Source of the DNA: Psychroflexus montanilacus
Lineage (GTDB): Bacteria; Bacteroidota; Bacteroidia; Flavobacteriales; Flavobacteriaceae
Length of the DNA: 64,000 bases
Direction of reading: 5' to 3'
Assembly: GCF_020164535.1 (NCBI RefSeq)
Contig: NZ_JAIQZC010000002.1
Span: forward strand, 186,001-250,000
Position numbers and translations under genes: made by a program
In this document: positions 46,545-54,858 of the stretch, piece by piece
Position numbering within the stretch: position 1 is the first letter of the stretch
Layout of the letters: the number at the start of each line of letters is the position of its first letter
Notes under the pieces: model-generated
What the model was told of the DNA's origin: nothing
Databases searched by the model: none
Seen by the model: the letters and a program-made list of their open reading frames with translations, nothing else

Positions 46545-47591
46545 TCAAACTTTGATTTTATTCGCCAATTGCCCACAAGCCGCATCGATGTCTTTTCCTC
46601 TAGAATGTCTTAGAGTAACTGTTATTCGATTTGCCTCTAGTGCATTCACATATTTAGCAACGGCATCATCACTTCCTTGCTGAAACTCACCATCATCAAT
46701 TGGATTGTATTCTATGATATTGACTTTGCAAGGAATGGCCTTGCAAAAGTCCACTAGGGCCCTAATGTCTTCTTCCCTATCATTAATACCCTTCCATACA
46801 ATATATTCATACGTCACAGATTTTCCTGTTTTTTCATACCAATAGATCAGGGATTCTTTCAAATCTGAAAGAGGAAATTTAGCATTAAATGGCATGATCT
46901 GAGTTCTCACCTCATCGATAGCCGAATGTAACGAGACTGCTAAGTGAAATTTCACTTCATCATCTGCCAGTTTTTTGATCATCTTAGGAACACCAGAAGT
47001 TGATAAAGTGATTCGGCGGGGTGACATCCCTAAACCTTCTGGCGAAGTGATTTTTTCGATAGACTTCAAGACGTTATTGTAATTCATCAATGGTTCGCCC
47101 ATACCCATATACACTATATTGGATAAGGGAATACCATTGTAAAGTTTGCTTTCTTTATCTATCGCCACCACCTGATCGAAGATCTCATCTGCATTCAGAT
47201 TTCTGAGGCGTTTCAGTTTAGCCGTCGCACAAAATTTGCAATCCAGGCTACATCCTACTTGTGAAGAGACACAGGCCGTGGTTCTGGACATCGTCGGAAT
47301 TAAAACCGATTCCACCGTAAATCCATCGTGGAGTTTAACCGCATTTTTGATGGTTCCATCCTTACTTCTTTGCATCTGGTCCACTTCGATGTTATTGATC
47401 ACAAAGTTATCCACCAGCATTTGCCTGGTTTCTTTAGACAAATTGGTCATATCCTCAAAATCATATGTGGCCTTATTCCATAACCAGTGATAAACCTGAG
47501 AACCTCTGAAGGATTTATCTCCCTGAGAAACAAAGAAGTCCTGTAATTCTTTTTTACTGAGCGCGCGTATGTCTTTTTTTGAATTTTTCAC
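46545..47591 (-). CDS. rlmN: 23S rRNA/tRNA adenine-C2 methyltransferase RlmN
   Basis: 348 residues, radical SAM enzyme that methylates A2503 of 23S rRNA and A37 of some tRNAs. The FeS motif CSLDCKFC follows TACVSSQVG, the conserved Cys near the C-terminus is in DIDAACGQLA, and VYMGMGEPLMNY is the SAM-binding GE motif. The start codon is GTG at 47591; no Met occurs before residue 63. A -7 box lies immediately upstream, so the mRNA may be leaderless. Confidence 0.96.
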   Translation of the reverse strand: MKNSKKDIRALSKKELQDFFVSQGDKSFRGSQVYHWLWNKATYDFEDMTNLSKETRQMLVDNFVINNIEVDQMQRSKDGTIKNAVKLHDGFTVESVLIPTMSRTTACVSSQVGCSLDCKFCATAKLKRLRNLNADEIFDQVVAIDKESKLYNGIPLSNIVYMGMGEPLMNYNNVLKSIEKITSPEGLGMSPRRITLSTSGVPKMIKKLADDEVKFHLAVSLHSAIDEVRTQIMPFNAKFPLSDLKESLIYWYEKTGKSVTYEYIVWKGINDREEDIRALVDFCKAIPCKVNIIEYNPIDDGEFQQGSDDAVAKYVNALEANRITVTLRHSRGKDIDAACGQLANKIKV

Positions 47592-47595
47592 CTTG

Positions 47596-47628
47596 CAAAA
47601 TTAGTTAAAAAAGAAGGGAATCTTCCAA
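47596..47628 (-). promoter_or_regulatory. Putative rlmN promoter
   Basis: Minus strand: TTG (47628-47626), 22 bases, TAATTTTG (47603-47596). The expected start is about 7 bases on, at the GTG start codon itself, implying a leaderless message. Confidence 0.45.
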
Positions 47629-47760
47629 AAAGAATGTTATTCCAAATTAGACTGTTTCGCTTTTAGAATATAGACACCAGATTAAGGAGATAAAGTGAAC
47701 TTAAAGTGAACAGCGATAGTGGACAAAACATGATTTCTTAATATGAATCAATTGAAAATA

Positions 47761-47793
47761 AGACCTCACAGGTTTTTAAAACCTGTGAGGTCT
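47761..47793. repeat. Perfect palindromic repeat (16-bp arms)
   Basis: AGACCTCACAGGTTTT, one T, then its exact reverse complement. A related, eroded copy is at 45441-45471. It resembles the AACCTGTGAGGT-type palindromes that I recall as dispersed in Bacteroidota intergenic DNA. The remaining parts of the 331-base gap 47592-47922 show only the rlmN promoter and no convincing gene. Confidence 0.85.
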
Positions 47794-47922
47794 AAAGACT
47801 TAAAGTTCGGGTGTTGAAATTATTCAGTAAAAGCTTTGATAAGTATATGGATTCAATAATACATGAACTCAAAAACAATACAGGTTATTTTTCAGACACT
47901 TCTAACATTAATAATGTAAAGC

Positions 47923-48786
47923 TTAGTGATACTTCGTAAACAAATCTGAAGCTTTATTATAAGCCGATTCGAAGCTGGTCATGCGGATAGAATTGTCGAT
48001 ATTCTTGGAATTAAAGTAAGATAACATCTTTTCGGTTTGCATGTTCCCGGTAAGGTCATCTTTAGCCATAGGGCATCCTCCAAACCCCTGAATCGCACCA
48101 TCAAATCTTCTGCACCCCCCTTTCACAGCAGCATGGACTTTTTCATACCAGGCGTCTGGTGTGGTATGCAAATGTGCTCCAAATTCCATATGAGGATATT
48201 TTGGAATTAAGCTTGTAAATAAATCTTCTATCACATCCGGTGTTGAACTTCCCACTGTATCTGATAAGGAAAGGATTTTTACTCCCAAATCAGCCAGCTT
48301 TTCCGTCCACTCGCCTACAATATCCGTATTCCAGGGATCGCCGTAGGGATTTCCAAATCCCATAGATAAGTAAGCCACTACCGATTTGTTAGACGACTGA
48401 GCAATCTCCAAGATCGATTTCAAGACCTCAACAGATTCGGCGATGGTTTTATGCGTATTCCGCATTTGGAAATTTTCGGAAATGGAAAACGGATAGCCCA
48501 AATAATCGATTTCCGGAAACTTAGAAGCGTCCTCCGCTCCTCTTCTATTGGCAACAATGGCCAAAAGCTTGCTTTGTGTTTCAGACAAATCCAGCATCGA
48601 CAAAACTTCAGCCGTATCCTGCATCTGCGGAATCGCTTTTGGAGAAACAAAACTTCCAAAATCTATGGTATCAAAACCGCATTTCAAAAGAGACTGGATG
48701 TATTTTGCCTTTTCATCGGTAGGGATAAAAGGCTTGATGCCTTGCATGGCATCTCTAGGGCATTCAATAAGTTTGACTGAATTCAT
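47923..48786 (-). CDS. Hydroxymethylglutaryl-CoA lyase
   Basis: 287 residues, TIM-barrel HMGL-like enzyme that splits HMG-CoA into acetoacetate and acetyl-CoA in leucine breakdown. Substrate motif VKLIECPRDAMQGI (Arg-Asp pair), metal ligands in EFGAHLHTTPD, and the mobile loop QGFGGCPMAKDDLTGN with the active-site Cys. Related DRE-TIM lyases exist, but the GGCP loop favours HMG-CoA lyase. It is not next to other leucine genes here. Confidence 0.9.
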   Translation of the reverse strand: MNSVKLIECPRDAMQGIKPFIPTDEKAKYIQSLLKCGFDTIDFGSFVSPKAIPQMQDTAEVLSMLDLSETQSKLLAIVANRRGAEDASKFPEIDYLGYPFSISENFQMRNTHKTIAESVEVLKSILEIAQSSNKSVVAYLSMGFGNPYGDPWNTDIVGEWTEKLADLGVKILSLSDTVGSSTPDVIEDLFTSLIPKYPHMEFGAHLHTTPDAWYEKVHAAVKGGCRRFDGAIQGFGGCPMAKDDLTGNMQTEKMLSYFNSKNIDNSIRMTSFESAYNKASDLFTKYH

Positions 48787-48832
48787 GAGCCCAAATATAC
48801 AGTTTTAAGGCATTTTCGAAAGTGAATTCAGC

Positions 48833-49453
48833 TTAAACTAAAATTAGAATGGCAATAGCTATGAATGTGAAGATTTGAAACCATTTCAAAAACACATAAG
48901 ACCTGGAGGTCTTAAATAATTGTTTGGAAAGCTGATCTGAAAGTATTGCCACCAAACTAAAAATCACAAAAGCCTGCAGCATAAATAATCCACCCAACAC
49001 ATAAAACTGCATCATCAGGTCTTTTTCAGTATCCCAAAGAAAACCAGGAAAAAACGCCAGAAAAAAGATAGTCACTTTTGGGTTGAGAATATTCATGATA
49101 AAACCCGTTTTGAAATCAGAGAAAAATGAATTTTTGGTAGTCTCTGTAACTTTTTCCTGATGAAAACTCTGTGGCGGAGAGGAATAGACTTTATAGGCTA
49201 AGTATAGCAAATACAAGGCTCCAGCAATTTTGATACTCCAAAAAAGCGGTTCAGAGTTTTTGATGATCAAAGAAACGCCAAAGGCCACCAAAGAGGTGTG
49301 GATGATGATCCCAGAAACTAGTCCCAGCGCGATGATCATTCCTTTTTTATAACCTCCCACCAAACTTTGAGAAAGCACATAAATGATATCTGGGCCAGGA
49401 GAAAGCGTTAGCAAAATGGATGCAATGAGGAAAGGAATAAGTTGTTCTATCAT
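48833..49453 (-). CDS. LysE/RhtB family exporter
   Basis: 206 residues, six hydrophobic segments. The opening PFLIASILLTLSPGPDIIYV and the NPKVTIFFLAFFPGFL motif are typical of the LysE/RhtB amino-acid exporters. The substrate (an amino acid or derivative) cannot be told. It lies 5 bases after pyrD on the same strand, so it is probably co-transcribed. Confidence 0.9.
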   Translation of the reverse strand: MIEQLIPFLIASILLTLSPGPDIIYVLSQSLVGGYKKGMIIALGLVSGIIIHTSLVAFGVSLIIKNSEPLFWSIKIAGALYLLYLAYKVYSSPPQSFHQEKVTETTKNSFFSDFKTGFIMNILNPKVTIFFLAFFPGFLWDTEKDLMMQFYVLGGLFMLQAFVIFSLVAILSDQLSKQLFKTSRSYVFLKWFQIFTFIAIAILILV

Positions 49454-49458
49454 AAAAC

Positions 49459-50481
49459 TTAGGACATCTTATCTAAAATAGCCTGATTGATGGCTTTCAC
49501 CAGCCCTGGACCTTCGTACACAAAACCCGTGTAAAGCTGAACCAGGCTTGCACCTGCTTCCAGCTTTTCAATAGCATCTGCAGCAGACATAATTCCACCA
49601 ACACCAATAATCGGAAAGGCTTTGTTGCTTTTTTCGGATAAAAAACGAATTACTTCTGTGGAAGATTTAGTTAAAGGTTTTCCGCTCAGACCTCCCATTT
49701 CTTCTTTATGTTCTGATTCAAGACCATTCCTTGAAATGGTGGTATTGGTTGCAATGACGCCAGCAATTTTAGTCTCATTCACAATCTCAATAATGTCCAG
49801 CAATTGATCTTCAGAAAGATCTGGAGCTATTTTAAGTAGAATCGGTTTGGGCTTGGCTTTTTTCTGATTTTTACTTTCGAGATGATTCAGTAATTGTGTT
49901 AGCGGTTTTTTATCCTGAAGCGCTCTTAGATTTGGGGTATTAGGGGAACTCACATTCACCACAAAATAGTCCACATAATCGAACAAAGCTTCAAAATTAT
50001 AGTCATAATCATTGAAAGCTTCTTCATTGGGAGTCACTTTATTTTTACCTATGTTCCCTCCAATAAGTACATTTTTATTCTTCTTCAAACGCTCTACCGC
50101 TGCATCCACCCCTTCATTATTGAACCCCATCCGATTAATGATAGCTGAATCTTCTTTCAGCCTAAACAAACGTTTTTTAGGATTTCCAGCCTGAGCTTTA
50201 GGCGTTACGGTACCAATTTCAATAAAACCAAAGCCCAGATTAGAGAGTTCCTGATACAGCTCAGCGTTTTTATCAAAACCTGCTGCCAAGCCCACCGGAT
50301 TTTTAAATTTCAATCCAAACACCTCTCTTTCCAGGCGTTTATCATCTAGAGTAAAGGTTTTCTTCAACACATTAGAAATGCCCGGAAGCTTATTGAAAAA
50401 CTTTAAGGAGTTAAAACTAAAATGATGTACAGCTTCAGGATCAAATTGAAATAAAAGTGGCCTAATGAGTTGCTTGTACAT
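49459..50481 (-). CDS. pyrD: Dihydroorotate dehydrogenase (quinone), class 2
   Basis: 340 residues. Oxidises dihydroorotate to orotate in pyrimidine synthesis, passing electrons to quinone at the membrane. The N-terminal helices ([20 protein letters not shown]) mark class 2. FMN/catalytic motifs: [26 protein letters not shown] with the catalytic Ser, ATNTTISR and [22 protein letters not shown] shortened here. First gene of a pair with lysE. Confidence 0.96.
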   Translation of the reverse strand: MYKQLIRPLLFQFDPEAVHHFSFNSLKFFNKLPGISNVLKKTFTLDDKRLEREVFGLKFKNPVGLAAGFDKNAELYQELSNLGFGFIEIGTVTPKAQAGNPKKRLFRLKEDSAIINRMGFNNEGVDAAVERLKKNKNVLIGGNIGKNKVTPNEEAFNDYDYNFEALFDYVDYFVVNVSSPNTPNLRALQDKKPLTQLLNHLESKNQKKAKPKPILLKIAPDLSEDQLLDIIEIVNETKIAGVIATNTTISRNGLESEHKEEMGGLSGKPLTKSSTEVIRFLSEKSNKAFPIIGVGGIMSAADAIEKLEAGASLVQLYTGFVYEGPGLVKAINQAILDKMS

Positions 50482-50537
50482 CGTTTTTAAAATTTGACTG
50501 CAAAAATAACGTAAATCTCACTAAGACAATCGGATTC

Positions 50538-50571
50538 TTGAAGGTTTAATGGAGGCAAATTCATATTTTTG
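50538..50571 (+). promoter_or_regulatory. pepT promoter
   Basis: TTG (50538-50540), 23 bases, TATTTTTG (50564-50571), matching the phylum's consensus at the long end of the spacing range. Start expected near 50578, thirteen bases before the ATG at 50591; this argues against the TTG at 50579 as start codon. Confidence 0.55.
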
Positions 50572-50590
50572 AGACAAATTGAAATTTCTC

Positions 50591-51826
50591 ATGATAGATA
50601 GTCAAAAGCTTTTAGAACGATTCCTTACTTATATCAAAATCGATTCCCAAAGCGATCCTAATAGTGAAGCTACACCTAGTACAAAAAAGCAATGGAATAT
50701 CGCTAATTTACTCAAAGAAGAATTAGAAAAAATCGGCTTGCAGGAGGTAACTATAGATGACAATGCGTACATCATGGCGACACTTCCTTCCAACGTCGAG
50801 CATGAGGTAGACACCATAGGATTTATTTCGCATTTTGACACGTCTCCAGACTTTAAAGCTTCCAACATTAACCCGCAAATTCATGAAAATTACGACGGTG
50901 GCGATATTGTTTTGAACGAAGAACAAAACATTGTCTTGTCTTCTTCTTATTTTGAAGAAATGAAGGATTACAAAGGACAAACCATCATCACTACAGATGG
51001 CACGACCTTATTAAGCGCAGATGACAAAGCCGGTATTACCGAAATCATCACCGCCATGGAATATCTGGTTCAACATCCGGAAATCAAACATGGCAAAATA
51101 AGAGTTGGGTTTACCCCAGATGAGGAAATTGGCAGAGGAGCCCATCACTTTGATGTGGAAAAATTTGGCGCAACATACGCCTATACCATGGATGGAAGCC
51201 AGATTGGCGAACTGGAATACGAAAACTTTAATGCGGCTTCAGCGACTTTGAAATTCCATGGCACCAGCGTTCATCCTGGTTATGCCAAGAACAAAATGGT
51301 CAATTCCATGTACATGGCTCAGAGGTTTATTGATGTTCTTCCCAAGGATGAAGTACCAGAAAAAACTGAAGGTTATGAAGGATTTTTCCACCTCTCCTCC
51401 ATCACAGGAAACATTGAATTGACGGAGCTCAAGTATATTATAAGAGATCATGACAAGGCTAAATTTGAAGCTCGTAAACAGCTCATGCAGGACATCGTTA
51501 CCAAAATGAACACTAGCATCGATGAAGCCAACATCAGTATTGAGGTAAAAGACCAGTATTTCAACATGAAAGAAAAGGTAGAACCAATCAAGTACATTGT
51601 AGATATTGCAAAGCAAGCCATGAAAGAACTCAACATCACTCCTATTTTAAAACCCATAAGAGGTGGAACCGACGGCGCCCAGCTGAGTTACAAAGGCCTG
51701 CCTTGCCCCAATATTTTTGCAGGGGGTCATAATTTTCACGGCAAATACGAATACGTCCCACTCGAAAGCATGGTAAAAGCCTCTGAAGTGATCGTCAAGA
51801 TCGCAGAACTCACTGCAAAACAGTAA
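50591..51826 (+). CDS. pepT: Peptidase T (tripeptide aminopeptidase)
   Basis: 411 residues from ATG 50591. M20B zinc aminopeptidase that removes the N-terminal residue of tripeptides in the cytosol. Zinc motifs [48 protein letters not shown] and a late [19 protein letters not shown] with [12 protein letters not shown]. The length is normal. It could finish the breakdown of peptides imported by the SusCD system, although the genes are far apart. Confidence 0.95.
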   Translation: MIDSQKLLERFLTYIKIDSQSDPNSEATPSTKKQWNIANLLKEELEKIGLQEVTIDDNAYIMATLPSNVEHEVDTIGFISHFDTSPDFKASNINPQIHENYDGGDIVLNEEQNIVLSSSYFEEMKDYKGQTIITTDGTTLLSADDKAGITEIITAMEYLVQHPEIKHGKIRVGFTPDEEIGRGAHHFDVEKFGATYAYTMDGSQIGELEYENFNAASATLKFHGTSVHPGYAKNKMVNSMYMAQRFIDVLPKDEVPEKTEGYEGFFHLSSITGNIELTELKYIIRDHDKAKFEARKQLMQDIVTKMNTSIDEANISIEVKDQYFNMKEKVEPIKYIVDIAKQAMKELNITPILKPIRGGTDGAQLSYKGLPCPNIFAGGHNFHGKYEYVPLESMVKASEVIVKIAELTAKQ

Positions 51827-51877
51827 AAATTGACTAGCAAAACACTTTTTCAGTATATTAGTTACAAAATCAGTTAG

Positions 51878-52915
51878 ATGAAATTCTTTAAATACCTCTT
51901 TTTTCTCCTTGTATTAGTCTTTGTCGTAGGCTCTCTATATATCGCCACTATAAGTCTCCCAGATGATGAAACCATAAGTTTTGAAACACCTTTATCGGCA
52001 GAACTTTTCAAGAACAAAATTCAGGATTTGTCTACTTACCCGGACTGGTTCAGTTTTCAAAGCGAAGGAAATCCAGAAGCAAGAATTAGCAATAAAGAGG
52101 ATTTTAAAAACACAACATTATCATGGCAAAACGAACAATTTGAGTCGATTAATTTTAAAAATCAAGAACTTACTGCAGACTCTATATTACAAAAACTCAC
52201 CCTCAAAACCTGGTTAAGTTCTTCGGAATTTGATATAAGTTGGAAATTTAATTCATCAGACACTAACTCAGAACTTGTCGTTGACTTAACATCGGATGCT
52301 AGCTTTTGGCAAAAAACTGAATATGTATTAACAGGACAATCGCATATAGATATCACTAAAGATGCTATTGAAGGAAGTCTTGAAACATTACAACGTCAAA
52401 TCAATAAAGAGATTTCAGTTTACGACATTCAACCAATTGGAAAAATAGACCTTGGTGGATTTCACATTTTACATGCTACTTCTGCGGCAAGATTAAATTT
52501 TAAAAGCATACTTGGGAAATCCAGGCCCATCTTCGAAAGTGTGGAGGAGTTCATGGAAGAACAGGAATTTAAAATATACAAAGGCCGAATGATTGTTTTT
52601 GAAAACTTATATGATGATGGCAACAATATCATTTTTTCTCCAGGATTAGGGACTGAAAACCAAGTCGCAATTCCAGATGAATATGAAATTTTATCAAAGC
52701 CTGTGAAAAGAGGAATGTATTTTAAAACCCAGCTCACAGGAGATTACATCAACTTAAAGGAACTCTTAAAAATAAGCAAGTCTACTATAGAAGACAGAGA
52801 GTTAACTATTGATAAAGCTTTAAAGCCGTTTCTGGAATTTGAAACGGACGTCAATGAGACCGTCAATCCTGCCGAGTGGATCACCAATTTTTACATCCCT
52901 ATAATAGAAAACTGA
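51878..52915 (+). CDS. Membrane-anchored SRPBCC-like protein
   Basis: 345 residues. One N-terminal transmembrane helix (YLFFLLVLVFVVGSLYIAT) and then a domain with the polyketide-cyclase/START-like pattern (FETPLSAELFKNKIQDLSTYPDWFSF, then WKFNSSDTNSELVVDLT). The second half, from about 180, resembles an effector-binding (GyrI-like) repeat: FHILHATSAARL and IKPVKRGMYFKTQLTGDY-like spacing. No catalytic motif is visible. Its TGA overlaps the ATG of crcB by one base (TGATG), so translation is coupled. Confidence 0.6.
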   Translation: MKFFKYLFFLLVLVFVVGSLYIATISLPDDETISFETPLSAELFKNKIQDLSTYPDWFSFQSEGNPEARISNKEDFKNTTLSWQNEQFESINFKNQELTADSILQKLTLKTWLSSSEFDISWKFNSSDTNSELVVDLTSDASFWQKTEYVLTGQSHIDITKDAIEGSLETLQRQINKEISVYDIQPIGKIDLGGFHILHATSAARLNFKSILGKSRPIFESVEEFMEEQEFKIYKGRMIVFENLYDDGNNIIFSPGLGTENQVAIPDEYEILSKPVKRGMYFKTQLTGDYINLKELLKISKSTIEDRELTIDKALKPFLEFETDVNETVNPAEWITNFYIPIIEN

Positions 52916-53295
52916 TGAAATCTGCTTTACTTGTTTTCTTAGGTGGTGGTTTAGGGAGCCTTGCACGGTACTGGATTTCTATTGCTATGAAACATCAGAT
53001 AGACTCCAAAATAGATGTTTACGGAACATTAACGGTCAACGTTATAGGCAGCTTACTCATTGGTTTATTGATGGGCTGGCTATTAAAATCTGAAACCTCC
53101 TATCCTAATCTCGAGTTATTATTGGTAGTGGGTTTTTGTGGTGGATTCACTACCTTTTCGACATTCTCTTCTGAAAACCTCAACTTGCTTAAAAACAATC
53201 TTTACACAGAATTTCTGCTCTATGGTTTAGGAAGCTTGCTGCTTGGAATACTAGCAGTTTTTATTGGTGTGTTGATAATTAAAAAAGGCTTTTAA
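52915..53295 (+). CDS. crcB: Fluoride ion channel CrcB/Fluc
   Basis: 126 residues from ATG 52915; the longer start at 52876 overlaps the previous gene by 40 bases. Four helices. Signature GGGLGSLARYW, NVIGSLLIGLLMGW and GFCGGFTTFSTFSSE, which carry the Asn and Phe residues of the Fluc pore. It exports fluoride as a dual-topology dimer. No fluoride riboswitch is visible. Convergent overlap of 4 bases with the dehydrogenase gene. Confidence 0.93.
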   Translation: MKSALLVFLGGGLGSLARYWISIAMKHQIDSKIDVYGTLTVNVIGSLLIGLLMGWLLKSETSYPNLELLLVVGFCGGFTTFSTFSSENLNLLKNNLYTEFLLYGLGSLLLGILAVFIGVLIIKKGF

Positions 53296-54218
53296 TAGCC
53301 TTTATCCACATTTACTTCGTTCATCAACGACTCCCCATTTTTCATACGTCTGTAATTTTCCAGCAACTGGTTGGCTACCGACTCAGGGTCGGTCATGCTG
53401 GCGATATGTGGTGTGATTTGAATATTTTCATGACTCCAAAACGGGTGAGATTCTGGCAAAGGTTCTTGTTGGAACACATCCAAACTGGCACCTCTCAAAG
53501 CACCTTGATCTATAGCTCTGATTAAATCTTCTTCTACTAAGTGTTCTCCCCTGGCGACATTAATTAAATACGCATCTTGTTTTAGTTTTTCAAAAAGCCT
53601 CAGGTTTAAAACGCCCTTGGTTTCAGAAGTCACAGGAAGTAAACACACTAAAATCTGAGTATTTTTCAAGAATTCATCCTGTTGATCGGAACCATAAACT
53701 TCGATGCCATCTACAGTTTTAGAAGAATTGGCATAACCTATAACGTCAAACCCATTCGATTTTAGAACTTTCCCTGCAGCCTGACCCAAAACGCCAAACC
53801 CCATGATGCCAACGCTTGTTTTTTCAGGAGTTTGATAAGGTTTGGTGTTCCACGATTTAGATGATTGATCGTTAAGATGTTTAAAAAGATTTCTGGACAC
53901 TGCCAGGCATTGCAATAAAACAAACTGACTCATGTCTTTTGTCAATTGATCATCTACAATTCTGGTAACTTTCACATATTTAGGGAGTTGTTCATCTTTC
54001 AAAATATGATTAACACCAGCTCCCATAGAGGCAATGACTTTCAAATTTGGATACTCCTGATAAAGTCCTTCCGGATGCTTCCAGGAAATGGCAAATTCAA
54101 CATCCTCTGGTCTATCCACATCAGGGTAGATTTGGATATCTAATGCATCGTTTTTCTCTTTGAGAGAAGCTGCCCATTGTTTTGGGTCTCGTGAGGTACT
54201 CACCAATAATATTGACAT
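53292..54218 (-). CDS. 2-hydroxyacid dehydrogenase (GhrA-like)
   Basis: 308 residues. NAD(P)H-dependent reduction of a 2-ketoacid such as glyoxylate or hydroxypyruvate. Rossmann loop GIMGFGVLGQAAGKVL, then LINVARGEHLVEEDL (Arg), and ITPHIASMTDP (His) with the Glu in FQQEPLPESHPFWSH. The layout is that of GhrA. It lies 10 bases after the response regulator, so it may be read from the same transcript. Confidence 0.92.
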   Translation of the reverse strand: MSILLVSTSRDPKQWAASLKEKNDALDIQIYPDVDRPEDVEFAISWKHPEGLYQEYPNLKVIASMGAGVNHILKDEQLPKYVKVTRIVDDQLTKDMSQFVLLQCLAVSRNLFKHLNDQSSKSWNTKPYQTPEKTSVGIMGFGVLGQAAGKVLKSNGFDVIGYANSSKTVDGIEVYGSDQQDEFLKNTQILVCLLPVTSETKGVLNLRLFEKLKQDAYLINVARGEHLVEEDLIRAIDQGALRGASLDVFQQEPLPESHPFWSHENIQITPHIASMTDPESVANQLLENYRRMKNGESLMNEVNVDKGY

Positions 54219-54228
54219 AGTTTATTTT

Positions 54229-54858
54229 TTAATCAAACTTATATTTTTTATCCATCGCATAACGAAGAAGTTCTCCTTTGCCATAAAGCCCTAGCTTATG
54301 AGACATATTTCGCCTGTGTGTATCTATGGTAGAAACAGCTGACTCCCTTATATCTGCTATTTCTTGTGAAGTCTTTCCTTCAGCAATAAGGTCTAATATC
54401 TCTTTTTCAGTTTGAGACAATTTTGATTTTTCTGATTTTGAGTCTTTGGTAAAGAGTTCTGATATGCCTTCCAAATGATCGTCGAAGTAGTCGGTACCAT
54501 CATAAATTTCTTTCAGAGCAATGATTAACTCATCCAGAGGAGAAGTTTTCAATATATAACCATTGACCTCAGCATCTACCATTTTTTTGACAGCATCAAT
54601 CTGATCGAACATAGAAAGGACGACAATTTTGATATCACTGAATTCCTTTCTTATTTGCCGTGTGAGGGAAACCCCATCCATCTTTGGCATTTTGATGTCA
54701 GTAATCACAATGTCTACAGGAGTCTCTCTCAGTTTTTTCAAAAATTCTCTGCCATTGGTAGCAAAGAATTTCATATCAATATTCTCATCACTCTCCAACC
54801 GAAGGCAAATCCCGTCGATTAAGGTCTGGTGGTCATCTGCAATTGCTACTTTTATCAT
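54229..54858 (-). CDS. NarL/FixJ-type response regulator
   Basis: 209 residues. Receiver domain 1-120 with acidic pocket (ADDH), phospho-Asp in VDIVITDIKMPKMDG and VVLSMFDQID. C-terminal LuxR-type HTH (LSQTEKEILDLIAEGKTSQE, then STIDTHRRNMSHKLGL). It overlaps the kinase gene by 4 bases, so the two are a pair. The target genes are not known; it may include the downstream dehydrogenase. Confidence 0.94.
   Translation of the reverse strand: MIKVAIADDHQTLIDGICLRLESDENIDMKFFATNGREFLKKLRETPVDIVITDIKMPKMDGVSLTRQIRKEFSDIKIVVLSMFDQIDAVKKMVDAEVNGYILKTSPLDELIIALKEIYDGTDYFDDHLEGISELFTKDSKSEKSKLSQTEKEILDLIAEGKTSQEIADIRESAVSTIDTHRRNMSHKLGLYGKGELLRYAMDKKYKFD

Noticed and set aside
47811-47937. Short open frame starting GTG (about 42 codons) after the palindromic repeat
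   Set aside because: No good start signal, overlaps the 3' end of the HMG-CoA lyase gene, low-complexity product and no recognisable family.
53292-54858. Dehydrogenase plus response regulator as a dedicated signalling-metabolic system
   Set aside because: Spacing permits co-transcription, but nothing in the sequence links the enzyme's substrate with the sensor.
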